Below are positions 37,331-45,000 of a stretch of 56,330 nucleotides of DNA, piece after piece. Location: positions 1 to 56,330 of the forward strand of contig LUUF01000091.1 of the NCBI GenBank assembly GCA_001644045.1. Reading direction: 5' to 3'. Under the pieces are notes generated by a model. The model searched no databases, was not told the origin of the DNA, and was given only the letters and a program-made list of their open reading frames with translations. The first letter of the stretch is position 1. Each line of letters opens with the position of its first letter. Both the position numbers and the translations under genes were made by a program. The stretch comes from Methylomonas methanica (GTDB taxonomy: Bacteria; Pseudomonadota; Gammaproteobacteria; Methylococcales; Methylomonadaceae).

Positions 37331-37747
37331 GTGAGTGACGATAGGTGTGACCATGCGATAAAGGTATTGCAAGCGTTCATGCGCGAGATGTACCGTTGGG
37401 ATGTGAAGTATTATGAACTTCTAGTTAATGCTCACGAAGCAAACAAGGGTACAGCTAAACAAGAAATATCAGAGATATATAATAGTTATTTAACTAAGAA
37501 AGATAGGAAGCTTGGTCGGGAGGTTGCCTTAAATGCGTCAAGTCCCCCCGAATATGATCCAGATACTGAGATAATAGAGAAATGCGAAGACGTTGATGAA
37601 AAAAAACTCTTAATTTACACAAAACAGACTACTGGATTTAAATTCGAATGCCGTTATACCCTTAAAAACATTCAAGACACGTGGCGGATTGATAAGCGTG
37701 AACGTTATTCCGTAGGTAAGAATAAATGGGTGATCGAAACTTTCTAG
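37331..37747 (+). CDS. NTF2-fold immunity protein (RhsIA-like)
   Basis: A 138-residue acidic protein starting at a GTG with an AGGGG ribosome binding site. The opening KVLQAFMREMYRWDVKYYE (residues 11-29) and the closing beta-rich part with DTWRIDKRERY match the NTF2-fold immunity family that protects against Rhs toxins. No toxin gene remains next to it, so it appears to be an orphan immunity gene kept from an earlier cassette, possibly still protecting against siblings that carry that toxin. Confidence 0.75.
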   Translation: MSDDRCDHAIKVLQAFMREMYRWDVKYYELLVNAHEANKGTAKQEISEIYNSYLTKKDRKLGREVALNASSPPEYDPDTEIIEKCEDVDEKKLLIYTKQTTGFKFECRYTLKNIQDTWRIDKRERYSVGKNKWVIETF

Positions 37748-37805
37748 GACGATCCAATACAGTTTGGGGATGGGTAGTCTGTGTAGAACTGTTATGGTGT
37801 AAAGA

Positions 37806-38270
37806 ATGCTTTTCTCAAAGGGTGGGCCGAAATTGTCTCAAGAAGACATTGGAAATATCCAGCAGCATTTGAATCTGGTTTTACCAGAAGAGATGGTCAA
37901 TCATTATTTAATGAATAATGGCGGTATACCTTCAAATAGCTTTTGGATTTTGAAGGATGGCTGCTCTTTATGGGTTAAAAAGTCTTTGCCTATGAAATAT
38001 CCGGTTGGAACTGAACGGACTTTGGAAGATAGTTATTTGCTGATGGTTGCAAAGAATGTAATTCCCAAAGGATTGATTCCGTTTGCTATTGATCATGGTG
38101 GAAATTACTTTTGCATCGATACATCGGGCGAAGTTTACTTTTATGCAGTTGACAGATGGGATGAAGCTTTGAATGACGAACAAAACCATGAGAAGACAAA
38201 AAAGAAGTTAGGTGTGTCTTTTCAAGTGTTTGTAAACCAGCTTGTCGAAACTGAGAAATTTGAAGATTAG
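37806..38270 (+). CDS. SMI1/KNR4 (SUKH) family immunity protein
   Basis: A 154-residue protein with the SUKH-1 signature: VLPEEMVNHYLMNNGG near residues 24-39, then LIPFAIDHGGNYFCIDTSGEVYFY near 91-114. SUKH proteins are common immunity proteins against contact-dependent nuclease toxins. It is 58 bases after the NTF2-fold gene and is followed by a broken rhs piece. It therefore belongs to the same bank of displaced immunity genes. Which toxin it neutralises cannot be told from the sequence. Confidence 0.8.
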   Translation: MLFSKGGPKLSQEDIGNIQQHLNLVLPEEMVNHYLMNNGGIPSNSFWILKDGCSLWVKKSLPMKYPVGTERTLEDSYLLMVAKNVIPKGLIPFAIDHGGNYFCIDTSGEVYFYAVDRWDEALNDEQNHEKTKKKLGVSFQVFVNQLVETEKFED

Positions 38271-38287
38271 CCCGAGTAGATACTGTT

Positions 38288-38317
38288 AGTGTCAGCGTAA
38301 TCGAACGCATGGAAGCG
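38288..38317 (-). repeat. 30-base repeat, second copy (possible transposase scar)
   Basis: Second copy of the element at 37126-37155, 25 of 30 bases identical. On the minus strand the surrounding frame reads ESVRFHAFDYADTNSIY. It sits between the SUKH gene and the broken rhs fragment, so the two copies bracket the NTF2-fold and SUKH immunity genes in direct orientation. Confidence 0.4.
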
Positions 38318-38349
38318 AACTGATTCGCCGTAAAGTCCTGAATCAGAAA

Positions 38350-38820
38350 GCTTCGTCCACGCCAGACCGGCAACCTGATCGAAGAAAAGCGCGGCAAGGC
38401 CGGCCAAATCGTCACCCGCTACCAATACGACGGCGGTAACCGCCTGATCCGCGCCGAAACACCGCAAGGGACCAGTGAATACCGTTACGACGCCTTGGGG
38501 CGGCGTATCGCCAAGCACACCGCGCAAGGCGAAACCCGTTTTCAATACGACGGCCCGCGCCTGCTGGCGGAAACCGATAGCCAGCGCAGCCGCACCTATC
38601 TATTCGAACCCGGCAGCTTCCCGCCCTTGGCGCTGCACGAACAGGACCACACTCAAGCCGGCGGAAATACCTACCACTACCACCTGGATCATCTCGGCAC
38701 CCCTCGGGAACTCACAGACAGCCAAGGCTGCATCGTCTACTCCGTCCGCTACCGCGCCTACGGCACCTGGCTCTGGCGGACGTCAAGGCGGTCGATAACC
38801 CTCTGCGCTTTCAAGGCCAG
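38350..38820 (+). pseudogene. truncated, frameshifted rhs core fragment
   Basis: About 470 bases nearly identical to the end of the intact rhs core: 38367-38820 aligns with 34950-35404. It has no start, lacks the upstream repeats, and stops at GQ just before the YFDAE-type closing motif, with no toxin tip. A one-base deletion near 38765 relative to the intact copy (GGCACCTGG against GGCAATCTGG) shifts the frame. The junction at 38350-38370 looks like a deletion between two CCGGCAA-CTG repeats. It is a displaced orphan-rhs remnant, and its identity to the intact gene offers a target for recombination that swaps toxin tips. Confidence 0.9.
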
Positions 38821-38909
38821 CCTTGATGGTTTCTTGAATCAGCAAGTGTTGTCCTGCGGACGGTAACCTAATCGACATAAATGTGGGCATTCATCGAGGC
38901 TAGGTAGAC

Positions 38910-40106
38910 TTAGAGCCTTTTACGTAAAATTTCACCAATCTCCTCATCCGTCAACACAATCGGATTTGTCTGCATGCTGCTGCCGCGGGCATTGGCGACG
39001 ATGTGCGGGACATCGGCCTCGGTAATACCGTAGACGCTAAGACGGTCCAGTTGCAGTTTATCGCTCCAGTCGGCCAGCAGCGTGACCAGTGCGTCGCGGG
39101 CCAATTGGTCGTCCAGTTCATTTTGGCCGGTTAGTAGCCGACCGACTGCGGCGTATTTGGCGAGGGCCGGATTGGTCGGTTCGCGGGCTTGCATCGCGCG
39201 GATGTTGACGTCGGTTGCGACAGCGACCAGCGTGCCGCACACCACGCCGTGCGGGATCGGGAAGAAGGCGCCCAGGGGGGATGCCAATCCGTGCACGGAA
39301 CCCAAACCCACTTGGGCCAGCGTGATGCCGGACAACAGCGCGGCGTAAGCCATCGCGGCGCGGCCTTCGCCGGCTTCCGGTTCGACTCCGCGCCAGGCCG
39401 CGAAAAAACCGGCTTTGACGGCCTGCATGCCGCTCCAGGCCAACGCGTCGGTGAACGGATTGGCCTTGGCCGAGACGTAGGATTCCAGCAATTGGGTCAG
39501 CGCGTCCATGCCGTCGGCGGCGAGTAGTGCAGGCGAACAGCTTGCCAACAAGTCCGGGTCGAGGATCGCGTATTCCGGTACCAGGCATTCGTCGCGGAAC
39601 GATTTTTTGAAGCCGTTCGGGCCCTGCACGCTGAGCACCGAGTTTTTGGTGGCTTCGCTGCCGGTGCCGGCGGTGGTCGGCACCGCGATGAACGGCGTGC
39701 TGGGGCCGCGATACGTTTTGTTGCGGCCTACGCCTTCCAAATAATCCATCACCGAGTCGCCGCTGGGTAGCAAGCCGGCGATGGCCTTGGCGGCATCCAA
39801 AACGCTGCCGCCGCCAATAGCGACCACGACTTCGATATGCTCGTTACGGAATTGGTCGACCGTATCGTCGATCAATTGCGGCGAGGGTTCGCCGGACACT
39901 GCGCAATGCCGCCATTCGACGCCTTGCCCGGCCAGCGCGTCGATAAAGCTTTGCCAGCGCGGCGTGCCGAAAAATGACTGTTTGCCGGTCACCAGCAAGG
40001 CTTTACGGCCGTAACCGGCGATCAGCGCCGGCGCTTCGTTTAGACGGCCGCGGCCGAACAAAATCCTGGGCAAGCGGGCAATGTAAAACGGTTTGAAAGC
40101 CTGCAT
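38910..40106 (-). CDS. iron-containing alcohol dehydrogenase
   Basis: A 398-residue group III (Fe-ADH) dehydrogenase. The N-terminal NAD(P)-binding part has GRKALLVTGK and IGGGSVLDAAKAIA near residues 30 and 98, followed by VPTTAGTGSE. The C-terminal metal domain contains DGMDALTQLLESYVS, GLASPLGAFF and IPHGV. In classical members the first motif reads DAxTH with Asp and His both metal ligands; here the His is Gln. This is probably a subfamily feature rather than damage, since the rest is intact. The substrate is unknown. It lies one base after the LsrG-like gene, so the two form an operon. Confidence 0.9.
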   Translation of the reverse strand: MQAFKPFYIARLPRILFGRGRLNEAPALIAGYGRKALLVTGKQSFFGTPRWQSFIDALAGQGVEWRHCAVSGEPSPQLIDDTVDQFRNEHIEVVVAIGGGSVLDAAKAIAGLLPSGDSVMDYLEGVGRNKTYRGPSTPFIAVPTTAGTGSEATKNSVLSVQGPNGFKKSFRDECLVPEYAILDPDLLASCSPALLAADGMDALTQLLESYVSAKANPFTDALAWSGMQAVKAGFFAAWRGVEPEAGEGRAAMAYAALLSGITLAQVGLGSVHGLASPLGAFFPIPHGVVCGTLVAVATDVNIRAMQAREPTNPALAKYAAVGRLLTGQNELDDQLARDALVTLLADWSDKLQLDRLSVYGITEADVPHIVANARGSSMQTNPIVLTDEEIGEILRKRL

Positions 40107-40107
40107 G

Positions 40108-40404
40108 TTAATCCTCCGGCAACAAGGCTCGATATGGCACGCCCTGGCGCGGCTGGGCCATCCAGTCGGCGACCGTGTCGCGCCAGGTCAGATAATGTTC
40201 GGTTTGTTTGTGCGCCGCCGCGTCTTCGGCGGTTGCGTAGGCTTCGTACAGGATAAACTGGCTGGACTCGTCCGGGACTTGCAGTATGTCGAAGCGGCGG
40301 TTGCCGGATTCCCGCACCGAAGCTAAGTGGTTCAAGCGGGTGGCGGCGATGAAGTCGTCGATATGCTTGGGTTTGACGTGGACGTGAACGAGGGTAACGT
40401 GCAT
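40108..40404 (-). CDS. LsrG-like antibiotic biosynthesis monooxygenase fold protein
   Basis: A 98-residue ferredoxin-fold (ABM) protein beginning MHVTLVHVHVKPKHIDDF, with NHLASVRESGNRRFDILQ and FILYEAYATAEDAAAHKQTEHY. It is strikingly similar in layout to LsrG, the isomerase that handles phosphorylated autoinducer-2 in enteric bacteria. No other lsr genes are nearby. It is therefore more likely a small aldehyde or quinone-handling enzyme working with the adjacent iron-type alcohol dehydrogenase. The exact reaction is not predictable. Confidence 0.85.
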   Translation of the reverse strand: MHVTLVHVHVKPKHIDDFIAATRLNHLASVRESGNRRFDILQVPDESSQFILYEAYATAEDAAAHKQTEHYLTWRDTVADWMAQPRQGVPYRALLPED

Positions 40405-40640
40405 GGCTAACGAATGAAGAAGTGATACCAGTCGCTAAGCATAGGCGAAAACCCGCGGCGATGGCAACGCCGCTGGGCAACACGGTTTCGGGCGAACGCG
40501 AAGTGGCCGGCTTGCTCAAGCCCGGATCTTTCATTGAGTTTCGAATTCGACTGTTGGTACCCGCGTTCGATCGAATCCTCACGCCAAGACCGGGTGTCTA
40601 TGGCAGAATGTATTTATTTATGTTTTAAAGGGATGATCGT

Positions 40641-41147
40641 ATGTTGTTACCCAGAATACTGCCGATTTTGCTTGCTTCCATCCTGGCGTCGTGTGCCGAT
40701 GTGCCGGAGCAGCCGGCTCCCCCGCCGCCTACCGTCGTTGAGTTGACGCTAAACAGTACCGCTTCGATTAACCCCGACGCCGACGGCAAAGCCTCGCCGG
40801 TGGTGTTACGAATCTACGAGTTGCGGGAACAGAGCGGTTTTAACGGTGCCGATTTTTTTGCCATATTCGATAAAGAGCAGGCCACTTTGGGCGCGGATCT
40901 GGTACGTAAGCAAGAGTTGGTGTTAAAACCCGGCGAGAATAAAACCTTGCGGATCGAACCTGCCGCCGATACCCGGATACTGGGTTTTTTCGCGGCTTTT
41001 CGTAAACTGGATAACGCCGGTTGGCGCACGTTGACCGAGTTGAAGGCTCATCAGAACAACGCGGTTGTACTGAAACTGGATGCGAATACTTTAACCGTCA
41101 CCAATACGCCAACCGAGCCACCGCCCGCGGCGCCTAAGGAAGACTAA
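40641..41147 (+). CDS. tssJ: T6SS outer-membrane lipoprotein TssJ
   Basis: TssJ (VasD/SciN family) anchors the T6SS membrane complex in the outer membrane by binding the periplasmic end of TssM. The 168-residue precursor has a lipoprotein signal with LASC and lipidated C18. A proline-rich spacer is followed by the transthyretin-like core with SPVVLRIYELREQSGF near residues 52-67 and FAAFRKLDNAGWR near 115-127. An AAGGGA ribosome binding site precedes the ATG. It lies about 15 kb beyond clpV, separated from the rest of the system by cargo genes and unrelated enzymes. It must therefore be expressed from its own promoter. Confidence 0.92.
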   Translation: MLLPRILPILLASILASCADVPEQPAPPPPTVVELTLNSTASINPDADGKASPVVLRIYELREQSGFNGADFFAIFDKEQATLGADLVRKQELVLKPGENKTLRIEPAADTRILGFFAAFRKLDNAGWRTLTELKAHQNNAVVLKLDANTLTVTNTPTEPPPAAPKED

Positions 41148-41212
41148 CCGGAGAGAAAATTTGCGCGGGACTATGGGTTGCCAAATCCTTAGTCCCTGAG
41201 CGTTTAAAGCGC

Positions 41213-41500
41213 TTAAAAAATCGGTACGACCAGCACAAACACGAATGCGATTACCGTCCAAATCACGATCTTGGTTTTTAAAGGCGTGTTGCGCCACAGG
41301 GTTTTCAGCTCATCTCGCACAGCTTGCGAGCGGTCTTCGGCGGCGCAAATGCGTTTAAACGCGCCTTTTAGCGTCTGGCTTTCCTGCTTTTGCTGTTCCT
41401 CGTACAGCAATTCGTCGAGCTGGGAATAGAACACATCGCAACTCGGACACTTAAATTCCTCGCCCAACCTGGGCTGGCCGCATTGCGGGCAGTTTTTCAT
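41213..41500 (-). CDS. small zinc-ribbon membrane protein
   Basis: A 95-residue protein with an N-terminal zinc ribbon (CPQC at residues 4-7 and CPSC at 18-21), a charged helical middle and one C-terminal membrane helix (about 76-94). An AAGGAG ribosome binding site precedes the start. It converges with tssJ and is separated from prlC upstream by a terminator. Function unknown; such proteins are common, uncharacterised inner-membrane proteins. Confidence 0.75.
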   Translation of the reverse strand: MKNCPQCGQPRLGEEFKCPSCDVFYSQLDELLYEEQQKQESQTLKGAFKRICAAEDRSQAVRDELKTLWRNTPLKTKIVIWTVIAFVFVLVVPIF

Positions 41501-41511
41501 ACTAACTCCTT

Positions 41512-41549
41512 AAAAACTTGATTGCCTTGATGTTATTCATCAAGGCAAT
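41512..41549 (-). terminator. terminator after prlC
   Basis: A perfect 12-bp stem, ATTGCCTTGATG (41521-41532) with CATCAAGGCAAT (41538-41549), has a five-base loop. On the minus strand it is followed after four bases by TTTTT. It lies 11 bases beyond the prlC stop codon and closes the long leftward hemB-prlC block. Confidence 0.8.
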
Positions 41550-41560
41550 GGGTGAAAAAC

Positions 41561-43600
41561 TTATGCGGCGATACCGTTATGTCTGAGCAGGGCGTCGATA
41601 TTGGGTTCGCGGCCGCGAAAGTTTTTGAACAGCGTCATTGCGTCGCTGCTGCCGCCTTGTTCCAGGATGTTGTGCAAGAACGCCGCGCCGGTGGTTTGGT
41701 CGAAGATACCTTTTTCTTCGAACAAGGAAAACGCATCCGCCGATAACACTTCCGCCCATTTGTAGCTGTAATAACCGGCCGCGTAACCGCCGGCGAAGAT
41801 GTGCGAAAAGCTGTGGGCGAAACGGTTGAAGTCCGGCACATTGACGACGGCCACTTGGTCGCGCACCTGTTTGAGGATACTGTAAATCTGGCCGCCCTTG
41901 GCCGGACTGTAATGCTGGTGCATCTTGAAATCGAACAAGCTAAATTCCAACTGGCGCACCATCATCATGCCGGCCTGGAAGTTCTTCGCGGCCAGCATTT
42001 TGTCGTACAAGGCATCGGGTAGCGGTTCGCCGGTTTGGTAATGGCCGGAGATCAAGCTCAGCGCTTCTTTTTCCCAGCACCAGTTTTCCATAAATTGGCT
42101 GGGTAGTTCCACCGCATCCCATTCGACGCCGTTGATGCCGGACACGCCGAGATGATCGATCTGGGTCAACATGTGATGCAGGCCGTGGCCGAACTCGTGG
42201 AATAAGGTTTCCACTTCGTCGTGAGTCAATAAGGCCGGATCGTTGCCGGTCGGTGGGGTAAAGTTGCAGGTCAGGTAAGCCACCGGTGTTTGCAGTTCGT
42301 CGCCGACTTTTTTACGGCAGACGCAATCGTCCATCCAGGCGCCGCCGCGTTTTTTGGCGCGGGCGTAAAGGTCCAGGAAGAAGCGGCCGCGCAACTGGCC
42401 GTTTTTATCAAGTATCTGGTAAAAGCGGGCGTCCGGGTGCCAGGTCTCGAAGTCTTTGATTTCACTGATTTGCAAGCCGTAGAGTTTTTCGACGATGGCA
42501 AACAGGCCGGGTACGACCTTATTGTCTGGGAAATAGGCTTTTACCTCTTCCTGCGACAGTTGGTAGAAGTGCTGGCGCATTTTTTCCGAATAATAACCAA
42601 TGTCCCAGGCTTGCAAGTCGTTCAGGCCATGTTCGGCGGCGGCGAACTCTTTCAGCTCGGTCAAGTCGCGGCGGGCCTGGCGCCAGGATTTGTCGGCCAA
42701 GTCTTCCAGAAATTTCACGACGTCGTCGGTGGATTTGGCCATTTTGGTGGCCAACGAGTATTCGGCGTAGTTATTGAATCCCAGCAATTGGGCTTTTTCG
42801 TGGCGCAGGGCCAGAATTTGCTCCATGATTTCCGAGTTATCCCACTGTCCGGCATGGGGGCCTTGATCAGAGGCGCGGGTGCAAAAGGCCTCGTAATGTT
42901 CGCGGCGCAGTTCCCGGTTGTCGGCGTAGGTCATTACCGCTAAATAGGATGGAAATTGCAGATTGATCAGCCAGCCATCCTTGCCTTCCGCTTCGGCGGC
43001 TTGTTTGGCTTGTGCCAGGGCCGATTCCGGCAGGCCGGCCAGGTCGGCGATATGGGTTATCTGTTTGTGCCAGGCGTTGGTGGCATCCAGCAAATTTTCT
43101 TCATACTGACTGGCTAGTTTAGATAATTGCTGATTGATGTCTTTGTAGCGGGCCTGCTGCTCGGCGGGCAAGTCCACGCCGGATAAATGAAAATCGCGTA
43201 GGGCGTTATTGACGATTTTTTGCTGGGCACGGTCGAGCTTGGCAAAGTCCGTACTGTCGTGGATGGCCTGATAGGCCTCGTATAACGCCCGGTTCTGGCC
43301 GGTTTCGGTGGAATATTCGCTGAGTTTGCCCAGGCAGGCGTTGTAAGCGTCGCGCATCGCTTCGCTGTTGACCACCGAATTCATGTGGCTGACCGGCGAC
43401 CAAGCCTTGTTGAGGCGGTCTTCGGCGGCTTCGATGGGTTCGATCAGGTTTTGCCAAGTGTAAGGGCCGCCGGTTTCCAGTTGGCGCGCGATGGTTTGCC
43501 TAGCCTCGCTGAGCAACTGGTTGATGGCCGGTTCTACATGTTCGGGCAGGATTTTGGAAAATTGCGGCAATTCGGTATTTTCTAGCAAGGGGTTGGTCAT
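41561..43600 (-). CDS. prlC: oligopeptidase A (M3 metallopeptidase)
   Basis: A cytoplasmic zinc endopeptidase that degrades short peptides, including cleaved signal peptides. I choose the start MTNPLLENTELPQF at 43600, giving 679 residues against 680 in E. coli; the longer frame to 43660 adds an unlikely leader. The active-site motif HEFGH is present within TLFHEFGHGLHHM near residue 468, with the downstream glutamate that completes the M3 zinc site. It lies 34 bases after the last of three HDOD genes, apparently in the same transcript. Confidence 0.96.
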   Translation of the reverse strand: MTNPLLENTELPQFSKILPEHVEPAINQLLSEARQTIARQLETGGPYTWQNLIEPIEAAEDRLNKAWSPVSHMNSVVNSEAMRDAYNACLGKLSEYSTETGQNRALYEAYQAIHDSTDFAKLDRAQQKIVNNALRDFHLSGVDLPAEQQARYKDINQQLSKLASQYEENLLDATNAWHKQITHIADLAGLPESALAQAKQAAEAEGKDGWLINLQFPSYLAVMTYADNRELRREHYEAFCTRASDQGPHAGQWDNSEIMEQILALRHEKAQLLGFNNYAEYSLATKMAKSTDDVVKFLEDLADKSWRQARRDLTELKEFAAAEHGLNDLQAWDIGYYSEKMRQHFYQLSQEEVKAYFPDNKVVPGLFAIVEKLYGLQISEIKDFETWHPDARFYQILDKNGQLRGRFFLDLYARAKKRGGAWMDDCVCRKKVGDELQTPVAYLTCNFTPPTGNDPALLTHDEVETLFHEFGHGLHHMLTQIDHLGVSGINGVEWDAVELPSQFMENWCWEKEALSLISGHYQTGEPLPDALYDKMLAAKNFQAGMMMVRQLEFSLFDFKMHQHYSPAKGGQIYSILKQVRDQVAVVNVPDFNRFAHSFSHIFAGGYAAGYYSYKWAEVLSADAFSLFEEKGIFDQTTGAAFLHNILEQGGSSDAMTLFKNFRGREPNIDALLRHNGIAA

Positions 43601-43634
43601 GTCGGTAGCCAGTTTGGTGTGAGTATTGGGGTTG

Positions 43635-44999
43635 TCAGGATAGCAGGTGCATCGCCGCATTGACGCGGGCTTGGGCTTTTTGTAACACCATCAGCGAGAA
43701 GTCGGGGTTGAGCTTGCCGTTACTGAGCTTGCTGTACGCGGGTATCGAATTGATATAAGGCAGATCGCGGGCGTTGCCGGAACCGAAATAGCTGTGCAGT
43801 TTGGCCAAGATGACGATGTCGGTCATCGTCAGTTCCGGGCCGCTGTCGTATAGCCAGTTTTCCGCTTGATGCGGAATATTGCCCAGTTGCTCGGGAAATC
43901 CCAGCGTATGGAGCATCAGCACGCCGACTGGGCCGCGTAAATAGGGCAGCGCGGTTTGCAGCTCCAGGAAGCTGGGGCCGCCGTCGGGAAATTGTTCGGC
44001 AAAATGCAGCAAGGGAATGGCGCCGATATCGGCAATCAAACCGCCCAGCAGGGCGTCTTCCGGATTGATATTGCTGCATTCCTGGGCCAATACGAAGCTT
44101 AAGCTCGAGACGTACAGGCTATTTTTCCACAAGGCCTGCATGCCCTTCATCAGCTCCGGGTCGGTGCAGCTGAATAATTGTTTCATGCTGATACCCATCA
44201 CCAGATTGCGGGTCGCATTCAGGCCGATACGAGCTACTGCGTCGTGGCAATTGTTGATCGGTGTTCCCGTGGCATACAGCGGGCTATTGGCGACTTGGAT
44301 TAATTTCGCCACGATAGGCGGATCCAGCTGGATAATTTCCGCAGCTCCGTGGATGCCGATGTCTTTTTTCAGTGCGTCTTTCAGTTTCAGCGCGACGTCG
44401 GGCAAAGAAGGCAGGCGCAGTTTGTTTTCCCGATAGGCTTGCGCGAAGCTGTTGAAGAAGCGACTGCCGTTAATCGGGGCGGGCAATTGAATGTCTATCA
44501 GTTCCACGCAATTGGCGCTTTCCTGGCTTTTATCCGTCCACAAGCGGTTGAGTTCGATAGGAATTTCCAACAACCGAACATCGGTAAGAGCCGTGGCGGT
44601 GGCGCCGCAACGGCTACCGCTGTTCAGCGGCAGGTTGGCAAGTGTCGATTCGGCATCGATTTGATAGCCGTTATCGCTGTCCGGTTGCATGGCCAATTGT
44701 CCGGCCAGCAAATACAGTACGCTGTCGGTGCGTTGCCCAAGGGTAAAAATCACAGCACCCTTGGCATAGATCAGGCTGCGGTGCGGCAGGGAAGTCAGGC
44801 TGGCGTCATCCAGATCACGCAAGGGCGCGAATTTTTTCAGCTGCGCGAGTGTCAGAGTTTGCCGGTGAGTGGCGTTGGATTTGGATACAGCGCTGTCGGT
44901 TGGCTGACTGGGCGGATGTTCAGTACCTGGTGTTGCTGGTCTCGGGGTGGGCCTTTTGGCGTCGGTATTTTTTTCCAGTAGCTTGGAAAACCAGTTCAT
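43635..44999 (-). CDS. HDOD-domain signalling protein, third of three tandem copies
   Basis: A 454-residue protein with a disordered N-terminus, a cyclic-nucleotide-binding-like beta-barrel (about residues 50-165) and a C-terminal HDOD domain (about 195-400). The HDOD segment has LPSLPDVALKLKDALKKDIG and IVAKLIQVANSPLYATG. HDOD domains resemble HD phosphohydrolases but lack the catalytic His-Asp pair and act as protein-interaction modules in signalling. It starts one base after its upstream paralogue ends, so translation is coupled. The three copies arose by tandem duplication. Their partners are unknown. Confidence 0.88.
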   Translation of the reverse strand: MNWFSKLLEKNTDAKRPTPRPATPGTEHPPSQPTDSAVSKSNATHRQTLTLAQLKKFAPLRDLDDASLTSLPHRSLIYAKGAVIFTLGQRTDSVLYLLAGQLAMQPDSDNGYQIDAESTLANLPLNSGSRCGATATALTDVRLLEIPIELNRLWTDKSQESANCVELIDIQLPAPINGSRFFNSFAQAYRENKLRLPSLPDVALKLKDALKKDIGIHGAAEIIQLDPPIVAKLIQVANSPLYATGTPINNCHDAVARIGLNATRNLVMGISMKQLFSCTDPELMKGMQALWKNSLYVSSLSFVLAQECSNINPEDALLGGLIADIGAIPLLHFAEQFPDGGPSFLELQTALPYLRGPVGVLMLHTLGFPEQLGNIPHQAENWLYDSGPELTMTDIVILAKLHSYFGSGNARDLPYINSIPAYSKLSNGKLNPDFSLMVLQKAQARVNAAMHLLS

Positions 45000-45000
45000 C

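Noticed and set aside
41167-41196. GGGACTA/TAGTCCC inverted repeat between tssJ and the zinc-ribbon gene
   Set aside because: A seven-base stem with a 16-base loop and no T-run on either strand is too weak to call a terminator.
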